Source of the DNA: Polynucleobacter sp. JS-Safj-400b-B2
GTDB lineage: Bacteria; Pseudomonadota; Gammaproteobacteria; Burkholderiales; Burkholderiaceae
DNA length: 64,000 bases
Direction: 5' to 3'
NCBI RefSeq assembly: GCF_018881975.1
Contig: NZ_JACVPJ010000001.1
Location: 248,001-312,000 of the forward strand
Part shown: in pieces, positions 1 through 7,867 of the stretch
Layout: every line of letters begins with the position of its first letter
How positions within the stretch are numbered: the stretch's first letter is position 1
Program-made: the position numbers and the translations under genes
Notes under the pieces: model-generated
The model's database searches: none
Seen by the model: only the letters and a program-made list of their open reading frames with translations
Told to the model about the DNA's origin: nothing

Positions 1-187
1 GTAAGTCTAGGTGACCAAAAGCGTGCATGACTTCTTGATCGGCAGTGGCCTCGAAAATCTTTGCAGTTTCTTCGTCGCCTGCAGCGCGAGACAATTTTGC
101 AAAATAACGATATTTAATATGGGCCATAGATTCACCGGCAAAGGCAGATTCTAAGTTTTGAATAGTTTTGATTTCTGGACGTGCCAT
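1..187 (-). CDS. rubrerythrin family protein (partial, N-terminal part)
   Basis: Only the first 62 codons are inside the window; the gene runs off the left edge. The peptide begins MARPEIKTIQNLESAFAGES and carries the ferritin-like di-iron signature residues: Glu in AGESMAHIKY near residue 19 and Glu/His in DQEVMHAFGH near residue 52. Rubrerythrins are cytoplasmic non-haem di-iron peroxidases that remove hydrogen peroxide. The ATG at 187 follows a GGA Shine-Dalgarno about 6 bases upstream. It is divergent from an OxyR-type regulator, which fits peroxide control. Whether the C-terminal rubredoxin domain is present cannot be seen. Confidence 0.85.
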   Translation of the reverse strand, partial: MARPEIKTIQNLESAFAGESMAHIKYRYFAKLSRAAGDEETAKIFEATADQEVMHAFGHLDL

Positions 188-293
188 TTTGATTCCTTTG
201 TTTGTATATGGTTTGTTGAGTCATTTTTGCTGCTTTCTCAACCATGTATGCAGTGTGCGCCCTATTTGTTTATCAGTCCAATGAATCATTATG

Positions 294-308
294 ATAGTAT
301 TAATCTAA
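294..308 (+). promoter_or_regulatory. candidate OxyR-type half site (ATAG-N7-CTAA)
   Basis: The spacer between rubrerythrin and the oxyR-like gene contains ATAG at 294-297 and CTAA at 305-308, separated by 7 bases. This matches 8 of 10 informative positions of the known OxyR half-site ATAGntnnnanCTAT. It lies 21 bases before the regulator's ATG, where an autoregulatory site would be expected. A second good half-site was not found, so the call is tentative. Confidence 0.3.
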
Positions 309-329
309 TTATTCGATAAAGGAGTGGTA

Positions 330-1235
330 ATGGCCTATCTACCGTCTTTAAGGCAATTAGGATATTTCGTTGCATTGGCAAAAGAGCTCAATTTCACCCG
401 CGCAGCCCAAGCCTGTTTCGTGGGGCAATCGACTTTAAGTGCTGGATTAAAGGAGTTGGAAGACGCTCTTGGTATCCATTTAGTCGAGCGTGATCGTCAG
501 AATGTTTCCCTCACTCCAATTGGGTTAGAGGTGCTTGAGCGCGCCAAAGTCATCTTGGCGGCATCAGAAGATTTGGTGGAGTATGCGGGTGCAACTGGTA
601 AGCCTATGACTGCTACGATTCGATTAGGCGTTATCCCAACCATCGCACCATTTTTGTTGCCTACCGTTTTGCCAGAAGTTCGCAAACGTTTTCCAGAACT
701 CAAGATTACCCTCAGAGAAGATCTCACTGCAAATTTGCTTTCTAGGTTGGCTGAACATAAGTTAGATTTTGCTTTGATTGCGCTGCCATATGATGTAAAT
801 GGTCTTCTCGTTCAAGAATTATTTGATGATCATTTTTGGTTGGTTGCCAAAGAAGGTGATCCTGCCCTCAAGGGAAAAGAAGTGACTTTGCCGGCCAAGA
901 TGGCTGAGCGGCTTTTATTGCTAGAGGAGGGGCATTGCTTACGAGAACATAGCTTGCAAGCTTGTAAGCGCGCCGATATTCGTAAGGCCGAAGGCTTAGA
1001 GGCCACTAGTCTTCTGACCTTATTGCAAATGGTGGAGTCTGGCCTTGGTATTGCCTTGCTACCTGGCATGGCAGTCAAAAGTAGCCTGTTAAATAACTCT
1101 GCATTAGTAGCAAAAGAATTAGCTGCACCTGCCCCTAAAAGGGTTATCGCATTAGTTGCAAGGCCCTCTACCGCACATACCCAGGAATTTAGTGCGCTGG
1201 CCAACTGCATTCGTGAGCAATTTGGGGTAACTTAA
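330..1235 (+). CDS. oxyR: LysR-family hydrogen-peroxide sensor/activator (OxyR type)
   Basis: The protein has an N-terminal LysR winged HTH (about residues 5-65, SLRQLGYFVALAKELNFTRA) and a LysR substrate-binding fold. The segment LEEGHCLREHSLQAC aligns with the redox loop of OxyR: Cys203 and Cys212 are nine residues apart, as in E. coli Cys199/Cys208. The start is placed at ATG 330 because GGAG (321-324) sits 5 bases before it; the upstream in-frame GTG at 324 overlaps that ribosome site. OxyR forms an intramolecular disulphide on peroxide exposure and activates defence genes. The divergent rubrerythrin is the obvious target, and an ene-reductase follows downstream. Confidence 0.9.
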   Translation: MAYLPSLRQLGYFVALAKELNFTRAAQACFVGQSTLSAGLKELEDALGIHLVERDRQNVSLTPIGLEVLERAKVILAASEDLVEYAGATGKPMTATIRLGVIPTIAPFLLPTVLPEVRKRFPELKITLREDLTANLLSRLAEHKLDFALIALPYDVNGLLVQELFDDHFWLVAKEGDPALKGKEVTLPAKMAERLLLLEEGHCLREHSLQACKRADIRKAEGLEATSLLTLLQMVESGLGIALLPGMAVKSSLLNNSALVAKELAAPAPKRVIALVARPSTAHTQEFSALANCIREQFGVT

Positions 1236-1319
1236 GAATACCCATTACACGCTCTGTAAAATAGACCAATCCTTGTTACAGTCACCACTCTCATTCATTA
1301 CTTAATTAAAAGGCAGCAA

Positions 1320-2420
1320 ATGTCAGGCAAAGAAATCATGTTCACTCCGGTAAGTCTCGGATCCATTCAATTAAAAAACCGCTTAGTGATGGCACCGCTT
1401 ACTAGAATGCGTGCAGTCGACGGAGATGTGTCGAGCCCTTTGGCAAAAACGTATTACGCGCAGCGAGCGAGTGCTGGACTCATTATTACTGAGGCTACAC
1501 AAATTTCTCCTTTGGGTAAAGGTTACCCGGCTACACCTGGAATTTATTCTGCAGAGCAAACTGCGGCCTGGAAAGAGATTGTTGCAGCTGTTCATGCTAA
1601 GGGAGGCGCAATTGTTGCTCAGCTATGGCATGTGGGTCGTATCTCCCACTCTTCCTTGCATCCAGAACAAGGTGTACCTGAGGCGCCATCAGCAATTGCT
1701 GCAGCCGGTCAAACCTATGGTGCTGATTGGCAGCTACATGACTACGAGACACCAAAGGCAATGAGTGCGGAAGATATTGTGCGTTTACTTAAAGAGTTTG
1801 AGATTGCCGCACAAAATGCAAAAGCTGCTGGCTTTGACGGTATTGAGATTCATTCGGCCAATGGTTATTTGCTAGATCAGTTCTTACAGGACAAAACGAA
1901 TCAACGTACTGATGAATATGGTGGCTCGATTGAGAATCGCCTGCGCTTATTAGGTCAAGTGATTGAGGCTGTTAGCAAGGTATTTCCAAGTGATAAGGTG
2001 GGGGTTCGCCTCTCACCCTACGGCACCTTTAACGATATGGGCGATAGCGATCCAGTTGCTTTATTTACTGCCGCAATTCATAAGCTCAATGGCTATAAAT
2101 TGGCATACGTCCACATGATTGAACCTCGATCAACCAGCGCTGGCGGTGGCGACCAGGTACTTGAAGATGCTCCAATTACCTCTGAAATGTTCCGGGCGGC
2201 CTATCAAGGTAAGTTCATTTCTGCTGGTGGCTATGACCAGGCGATGGGCGAGAAAGTGTTAGAAGATGGTTTGGCTGATGCGGTTGCTTATGGACGACTC
2301 TATATTGCTAATCCAGATTTGGCAGAGAGATTCCAGCAGGGTGCTGCCCTCAATCCTTACAACCGCGCTACTTTTTATGGCGGTGAGGAAGTCGGTTACA
2401 CAGACTATCCAAGTCTGTAA
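1320..2420 (+). CDS. nemA: old yellow enzyme family alkene reductase (NemA-like)
   Basis: This 366-residue FMN-dependent TIM-barrel oxidoreductase begins FTPVSLGSIQLKNRLVMAPL, the typical OYE N-terminus with the FMN-contacting PLTRMRA segment. GFDGIEIHSANGYLLDQF and EYGGSIENR are the family's core motifs, and QLWHVGR is the active-site loop of the NemA/OPR class. These enzymes reduce activated C=C bonds (N-ethylmaleimide, enones, nitro compounds) with NADPH and detoxify electrophiles. The length is normal. The gene lies 84 bases after oxyR on the same strand, has AGG upstream of its ATG, and is followed by a terminator. The exact substrate cannot be read from sequence. Confidence 0.88.
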   Translation: MSGKEIMFTPVSLGSIQLKNRLVMAPLTRMRAVDGDVSSPLAKTYYAQRASAGLIITEATQISPLGKGYPATPGIYSAEQTAAWKEIVAAVHAKGGAIVAQLWHVGRISHSSLHPEQGVPEAPSAIAAAGQTYGADWQLHDYETPKAMSAEDIVRLLKEFEIAAQNAKAAGFDGIEIHSANGYLLDQFLQDKTNQRTDEYGGSIENRLRLLGQVIEAVSKVFPSDKVGVRLSPYGTFNDMGDSDPVALFTAAIHKLNGYKLAYVHMIEPRSTSAGGGDQVLEDAPITSEMFRAAYQGKFISAGGYDQAMGEKVLEDGLADAVAYGRLYIANPDLAERFQQGAALNPYNRATFYGGEEVGYTDYPSL

Positions 2421-2452
2421 TACAAATCTCAAATCTTGGGGTGTTTAAAAGT

Positions 2453-2484
2453 AATCCCACCTAAACGGGTGGGATTATTTTTTG
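2453..2484 (+). terminator. rho-independent terminator after nemA
   Basis: A 9-bp perfect stem, AATCCCACC (2453-2461) with GGTGGGATT (2468-2476), has a 6-base loop and is followed by ATTTTTTG. It ends the oxyR-nemA direction. The T run lies within the 3' end of the opposing small gene. Confidence 0.85.
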
Positions 2485-2651
2485 TCTTCAGGATCTTTTA
2501 AAAGATCGTATTGATTAGCCGCTAGTAGTAAGGCCAGAGATGCGCAGCCCATTGCAAAAAATTGCCACTGGTGCAGCATCGCAGTTCCCACCACAGTCAT
2601 TAAGACCGTCCAGCCGATTGCCATTTTGGCTTTTTTAGAGAGTGGCTTCAT
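2475..2651 (-). CDS. small two-helix membrane protein, 58 aa
   Basis: A short frame starts at ATG 2651 (MKPLSKKAKMAIGWTVLMTV) and ends with TAA at 2475. A positively charged N-terminus is followed by two hydrophobic stretches (about residues 11-26 and 31-45) and a polar acidic tail NQYDLLKDPEDKK, consistent with an inner-membrane hairpin. GGGG lies upstream of the start. It sits 23 bases after the cytochrome b561 stop on the same strand and may be cotranscribed. I do not recognise a family. Its stop overlaps the nemA terminator stem. Confidence 0.55.
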   Translation of the reverse strand: MKPLSKKAKMAIGWTVLMTVVGTAMLHQWQFFAMGCASLALLLAANQYDLLKDPEDKK

Positions 2652-2674
2652 TTATTCATTACCCCAGCTTTAGT

Positions 2675-3211
2675 TTAGGCACGTACTTTATTCAACATAC
2701 GACGAAGTGTATCGTCCTTGATGACGTAATGTTGCCACAAACCTGCTAAGGCATGGATACCAATTAAAAAGTAGAGTGAATTTCCTAGGAACTCATGAAT
2801 GCCTTCAACTACTTTTTTCATCTCTGGATTTGGCGCAACGAACTGAGGCCATACCAAGCCGAAGAAGTGGATTTCTTTGCCACCATACTGAAAGTACAGT
2901 AGACCAAAGATAGGGGATATCAAAAGCAGGGAATATAGTAACCAATGCATTGCTGTGGCTAATGAAGCAAATAATGCTTTTGGATTTGTGGGCTTAGGAA
3001 CGCCATAAGTACAGCGCACTATCAGGCGTAGAGCCATGGCTAAAAAAATGAGCTGGCCGATGACGCCATGTACCGTTTTGCATGGCTCGCGAGGCTCACT
3101 TCCCTTGGGAAACTGCCCTTTAAGCTCAATGACTATAAAGGCGGAAATAACCAGAACAAAAACAAACCAATGGAAAAATATGGAAGCTGGGTGATATTTG
3201 GTTTTTGACAT
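2675..3211 (-). CDS. cytochrome b561 (CybB-like di-haem membrane protein)
   Basis: This 178-residue protein has four membrane helices and conserved histidines at 14, 48, 139 and 153, with further His at 7, 89 and 161. This is the pattern of the bacterial cytochrome b561 family, which moves electrons between the quinol pool and periplasmic or haem partners and in E. coli CybB acts as a superoxide:ubiquinone oxidoreductase. Typical pieces are HPASIFFHWF, KTVHGVIGQ and TAMHWLLY. The length matches CybB (about 176 residues). A Fur-box-like sequence lies 34 bases upstream, so iron control is likely. Confidence 0.88.
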   Translation of the reverse strand: MSKTKYHPASIFFHWFVFVLVISAFIVIELKGQFPKGSEPREPCKTVHGVIGQLIFLAMALRLIVRCTYGVPKPTNPKALFASLATAMHWLLYSLLLISPIFGLLYFQYGGKEIHFFGLVWPQFVAPNPEMKKVVEGIHEFLGNSLYFLIGIHALAGLWQHYVIKDDTLRRMLNKVRA

Positions 3212-3244
3212 GAGCGCTAGGAGTTATGTGGATTCATTATAAAT

Positions 3245-3263
3245 GATAATGAATCTCATTAAC
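3245..3263 (-). promoter_or_regulatory. Fur-box-like operator upstream of cytochrome b561
   Basis: The 19-mer GATAATGAATCTCATTAAC matches 15 of 19 positions of the consensus Fur box GATAATGATAATCATTATC and keeps the inverted GATAATGA/TCATTA halves. It lies 34 bases before the ATG of the cytochrome b561 gene. This is inferred from sequence; no -35/-10 pair was assigned. Confidence 0.6.
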
Positions 3264-3266
3264 ATT

Positions 3267-3299
3267 GGCTACTTCAGGGACTCTCTCCCTGAAGTAGCC
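3267..3299. other. perfect 14-bp stem-loop next to the Fur box
   Basis: GGCTACTTCAGGGA (3267-3280) pairs perfectly with TCCCTGAAGTAGCC (3286-3299) around the 5-base loop CTCTC. It lies downstream of the small gene at 3308-3499 and just upstream of the b561 Fur box. No T run follows on either strand, so it is not a standard intrinsic terminator. It may stabilise an mRNA end or insulate the b561 promoter. Confidence 0.6.
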
Positions 3300-3307
3300 C
3301 CCAAATC

Positions 3308-3499
3308 TCAGTTATTCAGCCTTACTTTGGCACTCAGCTCATTGGCTGCACCGCGTTTATCTATTTGAGAGAGTCTAAGGGCTTCAACTTCAAAGTCCAG
3401 TTGCCCTGGATGAAATTCTTCGTCATTTTGAAGGTGAATGACATAGGTCCAGACTAGCTCACGGCCACGGTTTTTAAAGACATCCACTACACGTTTCAT
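3308..3499 (-). CDS. conserved-looking small protein, 63 aa, unknown
   Basis: I do not recognise this product. It reads MKRVVDVFKNRGRELVWTYV with a GQLDFEVEALRLSQIDKRGA middle, a mix of basic and acidic residues and no signal peptide or membrane helix, so it is probably a small soluble cytoplasmic protein. GGCGG lies about 7 bases before the ATG at 3499. It follows the DUF4239 gene by 23 bases on the same strand and could be the last gene of that unit; the 14-bp stem-loop comes just after it. Confidence 0.5.
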   Translation of the reverse strand: MKRVVDVFKNRGRELVWTYVIHLQNDEEFHPGQLDFEVEALRLSQIDKRGAANELSAKVRLNN

Positions 3500-3522
3500 C
3501 TGTACCGCCTTTATGGTGAAGC

Positions 3523-4239
3523 TTATTTATTGCTGATAGATGGCCTGATTGCATCCATCTGTTGGGTTAAGTTCATTTTTAACGCTCTTAAGTTTCTAGC
3601 CTCAATGCGGATAACTCCGCCTCTCGGACTATCAATATCAGCGATTAAAAAGAAGGACACTGAGATGACAAATGGGAAGATCATGAATAAACCAATATTC
3701 TTCTCAAAATTACGAGCGCCGAATCCGACTAGGAGGTTTGCGCAAATGGCGATCGCCGCCATCAATGCCCATGCTGTTAGTGGAATCCGGTTCCACCAAG
3801 CTGCCTGAACATAACCCTGAGAATTAAAAACATCATTCATGCCCGAAGCAACTATTGCCATAGTTGGTGTAGTTTGTGTTTTAACTGATGGAAGAATTTC
3901 ATTCCATAGGGCAGTCTGTAGTTGATCTGTTTTGCTACGAATGTCTTGAGTTTTTTCTGGAGTCTGCCTTGAGTAAAACAGAATGCGTTGATCTACATAT
4001 TGCATCAGCAAATCTTTTGTTGCTTCTGATGCCTTCTGGGGCAATATATCCGCTCTTAAGAGTTCGGTGCCAATGGCATTTGCTTCGCCTTCCTCAAGTA
4101 CCTCACGCTGATCATGGCGATCAATAGCCATTGAGAAAGTAAACCCAATAATTAAGGCAAGCAAGGTTAAGGTAGCGGTCTGAATGATGCCGAGGTCTGC
4201 AGAGGTTTCGGTATCTTTAGTGCGGTAACGGCTCAGCAC
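3523..4239 (-). CDS. DUF4239/bestrophin-like membrane protein
   Basis: The sequence has a hydrophobic helix (IIQTATLTLLALIIGFTF), a long helical soluble middle starting DRHDQREVLEEGEANAIGTE, then two more helices near the C-terminus. This resembles DUF4239 (bestrophin-like) proteins, whose function is unknown. The only usual start codon is GTG 4239. However, 28 in-frame codons upstream (4240-4323) encode another hydrophobic helix that the family normally has at its N-terminus. They begin with ATT directly after the TAA of the preceding gene, so the true start may be ATT 4323. Translation is probably coupled to the upstream dehydrogenase gene. Confidence 0.7.
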   Translation of the reverse strand: MLSRYRTKDTETSADLGIIQTATLTLLALIIGFTFSMAIDRHDQREVLEEGEANAIGTELLRADILPQKASEATKDLLMQYVDQRILFYSRQTPEKTQDIRSKTDQLQTALWNEILPSVKTQTTPTMAIVASGMNDVFNSQGYVQAAWWNRIPLTAWALMAAIAICANLLVGFGARNFEKNIGLFMIFPFVISVSFFLIADIDSPRGGVIRIEARNLRALKMNLTQQMDAIRPSISNK

Positions 4240-4323
4240 GGCATATCCAAACCAAACAGCAAAAGCAAAGGCTAGGAATGAAACCGCAAAAACAGCAAGT
4301 GGGTAATTTAAGAGGTGAAAAAT

Positions 4324-5469
4324 TTAAAAGGTCCCCGGATACAAAATATCTTTAGTCACATTTTGGATATCGCGATGACCTGTAAAAGCCATAGTGATAT
4401 CTAGCTCATTGTGAATAATCTCTAAACACTTGGTAACCCCAGCTTCACCCATGGCGCCTAAGCCATAAAGGAATGGGCGGCCAATCATCGTACCGCGTGC
4501 ACCTAAGGCCCACGCTTTTAAAACATCTTGACCTGAACGAATACCGCCATCCATCCATACTTCAATATCTTTACCAACTGCATCCACAATTCCAGGTAAA
4601 GCTTTAATACTGGAGATGGCGCCATCTAATTGACGACCGCCATGGTTAGAAACAATTAATGCATCCGCTCCAGAGTCTGCTGCCAAGCGAGCATCGCCTT
4701 CATCTAGGATGCCTTTGATGATGAGCTTTCCGCCCCAGAGCTTTTTAATCCACTCCACATCACCCCAATTAAGACCTGGATCAAATTGCTCAGCAGTCCA
4801 AGAGGATAGGGAGGACATATTGCCTACGCCAGTAGCGTGCCCAACAATATTGCGAAAGGTTCTGCGCGGTGTCATTGCCATTCCCATGCACCAACGTGGC
4901 TTGGTGGCCATATTGATCATATTGGCAATCGTTAGTTTGGGAGGGGCCGAGAGACCGTTTTTTAAATCCTTGTGGCGTTGACCCAAGATTTGTAAATCTA
5001 ATGTCAGTACCAGCGCAGAACATTTAGCTGCTTTAGCGCGTTCAATCAGGCGCTCAATAAAGCCGCGATCTTTCATGACATACAGTTGAAACCAAAATGG
5101 TTTCGTAGTGCGCTCCGCCACATCTTCAATTGAGCAAATACTCATGGTGGATAAACAAAATGGCACACCAAACTTTTCGGCAGCCTTGGCCGCCAATATT
5201 TCACCATCAGCATGCTGCATTCCGGTGAGACCAGTAGGCGCAAGAGCGACTGGCATGGCAACTTCTTGGCCGATCATAGTTGTCTTAGTGGTGCGGTTGG
5301 TCATGTTCACTGCGACACGCTGACGAAGCTTAATCTTTTGAAAATCGGACTCATTGGCTCGGTAGGTTGATTCAGTCCACGAACCGGAATCAGCATAGTC
5401 ATAGAACATCTTGGGGGTGCGTTTTTGATGGAGGACCCGCAAGTCTTCTATATTGGTAATGATTGCCAC
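4324..5469 (-). CDS. lldD: FMN-dependent alpha-hydroxy-acid dehydrogenase (L-lactate dehydrogenase LldD-like)
   Basis: This 381-residue TIM barrel carries the family active site SNHGGRQLDG with the catalytic His and substrate-binding Arg. It also has the N-terminal YDYADSGSWTESTYRAN, PVALAPTGLTGM, and the phosphate-binding end DGGIRSGQDVLKAWALGARG. Members oxidise L-lactate, glycolate or mandelate to the 2-oxo acid and pass electrons to quinone at the inner membrane. L-lactate is the likeliest substrate but is not certain. The start is GTG 5469, with AGGA 6 bases upstream. The stop TAA is followed immediately and in the same frame by the DUF4239 coding region. Confidence 0.85.
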   Translation of the reverse strand: MAIITNIEDLRVLHQKRTPKMFYDYADSGSWTESTYRANESDFQKIKLRQRVAVNMTNRTTKTTMIGQEVAMPVALAPTGLTGMQHADGEILAAKAAEKFGVPFCLSTMSICSIEDVAERTTKPFWFQLYVMKDRGFIERLIERAKAAKCSALVLTLDLQILGQRHKDLKNGLSAPPKLTIANMINMATKPRWCMGMAMTPRRTFRNIVGHATGVGNMSSLSSWTAEQFDPGLNWGDVEWIKKLWGGKLIIKGILDEGDARLAADSGADALIVSNHGGRQLDGAISSIKALPGIVDAVGKDIEVWMDGGIRSGQDVLKAWALGARGTMIGRPFLYGLGAMGEAGVTKCLEIIHNELDITMAFTGHRDIQNVTKDILYPGTF

Positions 5470-5615
5470 AATGATTCCTTCTGTTTAATGCTATTTTATT
5501 GGAGCAAAAGCTTAATTTAAGCTCTATCTTAGCAATACCGGGGATTTGTTTCTACAATGCTAGGGTATCCCTTGCTTGGGAACCCCAAATAACTACTTCC
5601 CCAATAAGTTGCTGA

Positions 5616-6518
5616 ATGCACCAACTGAATTTCTCCACCATTTTTTACTTGCTCACTGCTACTGCCTTATGGGCAGGTAATGCAATTTCTGGGCGTGTTT
5701 TGGTGGGTAGCATCTCCCCGATTACCTTAAGTGCAGTACGTTGGGGATTAGCCGCCTTGCTTTTACTTCCTTTGGGCTGGCGTGTCTTTACGCCAGGAAG
5801 CGATTTGTGGCAAAACAAGAAACGTTTCCTTTTTTTGGGTCTATTTGGAGTGGGCAGCTATAACGTGTTGCTCTATCTTGCGCTTCAAACCTCCACCGCC
5901 ATTAATGTCACCTTGATTGGTGCCAGCATGCCGATATGGATGTTATTTATTGGCGCAGTGTTTTATCAGGTTAAGCCAAGCATCTTACAAATGATTGGCG
6001 CAGTGGTCAGTTTGCTTGGCGTTGGCATCGTGCTTACGCGAGGTGATCTGTCTACATTGTTATCTATGGAAATGGTGGTGGGCGATCTTTTAATCATGTT
6101 GGCCACAATCTTGTGGGCTACTTACAGCTGGATGTTAAGTCGTCCGGGTTCGAGTACAGAACGTCAATGGCCATGGGCTGAATTTTTAATGGCGCAAGTT
6201 ACGATAGGTCTTTTATGGACAGGTTTTTTTGACGGATTTGAAATCGCAGCAGGACATGCCTTTATTGATCTCAATTGGTGGACTGCGTCTTTAATTATCT
6301 TCGTTGCTATTGGCCCCTCGCTGATTGCCTATCGTTGCTGGGGTTTGGGTGTTACTGGAGCGGGCCCTACGGTCGCTGCCTTTTTTGCCAATTTCATACC
6401 CTTGTTTACAGCACTTTTATCAGCAGCCATGTTGGGCGAGCCCCCACAGCTTTTCCATGGCCTGGCCTTTGCTCTGATTGTTGCTGGCATTGTGATTTCC
6501 TCAAAACGAGCCAGGTAA
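5616..6518 (+). CDS. EamA-family (DMT) inner-membrane transporter
   Basis: This 300-residue protein has about ten hydrophobic helices arranged as two EamA repeats (roughly residues 8-140 and 150-296). Typical pieces are LTATALWAGNAISGR near the N-terminus, TSTAINVTLIGASMPIW at the end of helix 4, and the C-terminal FANFIPLFTALLSAAMLGE with a basic tail. EamA proteins export metabolites or amino acids; the substrate is unknown. The ATG at 5616 has only a weak ribosome site. It is divergent from lldD across 146 bases and lies 115 bases before the aminotransferase gene. Confidence 0.85.
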   Translation: MHQLNFSTIFYLLTATALWAGNAISGRVLVGSISPITLSAVRWGLAALLLLPLGWRVFTPGSDLWQNKKRFLFLGLFGVGSYNVLLYLALQTSTAINVTLIGASMPIWMLFIGAVFYQVKPSILQMIGAVVSLLGVGIVLTRGDLSTLLSMEMVVGDLLIMLATILWATYSWMLSRPGSSTERQWPWAEFLMAQVTIGLLWTGFFDGFEIAAGHAFIDLNWWTASLIIFVAIGPSLIAYRCWGLGVTGAGPTVAAFFANFIPLFTALLSAAMLGEPPQLFHGLAFALIVAGIVISSKRAR

Positions 6519-6633
6519 AACTGGGAAAACAGTCGAAAATGCCCTTTTAGGAGGGGTTTTAGAGCCAAGCCCCCAAAAAAGTCTTAAATCGGTATCATTT
6601 AGGGCTAATCACTGAAATCCCTAGGAAATTACT

Positions 6634-7782
6634 ATGCCAGGCTTACTCCCCAATGTTGATCCAGACGGTTTATTAGAGTTCTCGGTTGTTTACACCGACC
6701 GCTCTTTGAATCACATGTCTGAAGAGTTCAAGCGTGTAATGGTCGACATTTCTAGCGTTCTCAAAGACGCATATAACGCCAGCTCTGCAGTTATTGTTCC
6801 AGGTAGCGGCACTTTTGGTATGGAAGCGGTTGCGCGCCAATTTGCAAACAATGAGAAATGCTTGGTTTTGCGTAATGGCTGGTTTAGCTATCGTTGGACA
6901 CAAATTTTTGATTTAGCCCACATCACCAAGGATGTCACCGTTCTCAAGGGTCATCAATTGGAAGATTCAGTGCAGGGTGTATTTGCACCAGCGCCCATTG
7001 AAGAAGTGGTGGCCTATATCAAGAAAGAAAAACCTGCGGTTGTCTTTGCGCCGCACGTAGAAACTTCTGCGGGCATCATTCTTCCAGATGACTACCTCAA
7101 AGCAGTTGGTGAGGCAGTACGCTCTGTAAATGGTTTATTTGTATTGGATTGCATTGCCTCTGGCGCAATGTGGGTGGATATGAAGGCTTGCAATGTTGAT
7201 GTACTGATTACTGCACCACAAAAAGGTTGGAGTAGTTCACCATGTTGCGCATTGATTGCTCTTGGGGATCGCGCACGTGAACGTATTGATGCAACTCAAA
7301 GCAGCAGCTTCTCTATGGACTTAAAGAAATGGCTGCAGATTATGGAAGCCTACGAAAAGGGCGGTCACGTGTATCACACGACTATGCCTACTGACGCCTT
7401 GAAGATTTTACGTAATGTGATGAAAGAAACTCAATCCCTCGGCTTTGCAGCGTTAAAAGACAAGCAAGTGGAGTTGGGTGCTAAAGTGCGTAATTTATTG
7501 ATATCTAAAGGTTACAGCTCTGTAGCGGCTAAGGGCTTCCAAGCCCCTGGCGTAGTTGTTAGCTACACCAAGGATCCTGATATTCAATCCGGCAAGAAGT
7601 TTATTGCGCTGGGTATGCAAACTGCTGCAGGCGTTCCTTTGCAGTGTGATGAGCGAGCTGATTTCCGCACCTTCCGTCTTGGATTGTTTGGTTTGGAGAA
7701 GTTGGCGAATGTTGATCGCACAGTTGGACATCTCGCTACTGCATTAGAAAAAATTACCGAGACTGAAGCTCAGCCTGCATAA
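6634..7782 (+). CDS. class V aminotransferase (alanine-glyoxylate / serine-pyruvate type)
   Basis: This 382-residue PLP enzyme of fold type I, class V, shows GSGTFGMEAVARQF (cofactor phosphate loop), HVETSAGIILPDDYL, VLDCIASGAMWVDM (Asp stacking on the pyridine ring) and the PLP lysine in TAPQKGWSSSP. Relatives interconvert alanine/glyoxylate or serine/pyruvate. The amino donor and acceptor cannot be fixed here. The length is normal. The gene stands alone between the EamA gene and a bidirectional terminator, with AGGAAA upstream of the ATG. Confidence 0.85.
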   Translation: MPGLLPNVDPDGLLEFSVVYTDRSLNHMSEEFKRVMVDISSVLKDAYNASSAVIVPGSGTFGMEAVARQFANNEKCLVLRNGWFSYRWTQIFDLAHITKDVTVLKGHQLEDSVQGVFAPAPIEEVVAYIKKEKPAVVFAPHVETSAGIILPDDYLKAVGEAVRSVNGLFVLDCIASGAMWVDMKACNVDVLITAPQKGWSSSPCCALIALGDRARERIDATQSSSFSMDLKKWLQIMEAYEKGGHVYHTTMPTDALKILRNVMKETQSLGFAALKDKQVELGAKVRNLLISKGYSSVAAKGFQAPGVVVSYTKDPDIQSGKKFIALGMQTAAGVPLQCDERADFRTFRLGLFGLEKLANVDRTVGHLATALEKITETEAQPA

Positions 7783-7810
7783 TTAATTTTGGCAGTGAAG
7801 CATTAAACAA

Positions 7811-7836
7811 TAAAGGCCATCAGACGATGGCCTTTA
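7811..7836. terminator. bidirectional terminator hairpin
   Basis: An 11-bp perfect stem, TAAAGGCCATC (7811-7821) with GATGGCCTTTA (7826-7836), closes on a 4-base loop. It lies between the convergent aminotransferase and nitrobindin-like genes. T-rich flanks on both strands are short, so efficiency is uncertain. Confidence 0.7.
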
Positions 7837-7867
7837 TTGCATCTGACAAATTAAATTGATCAGTTGC

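Noticed and set aside
1254..1281. CTGTAA/TTACAG inverted repeat between oxyR and nemA
   Set aside because: Arms are only 6 bp with a 16-base spacer and no T run or known regulator pattern.
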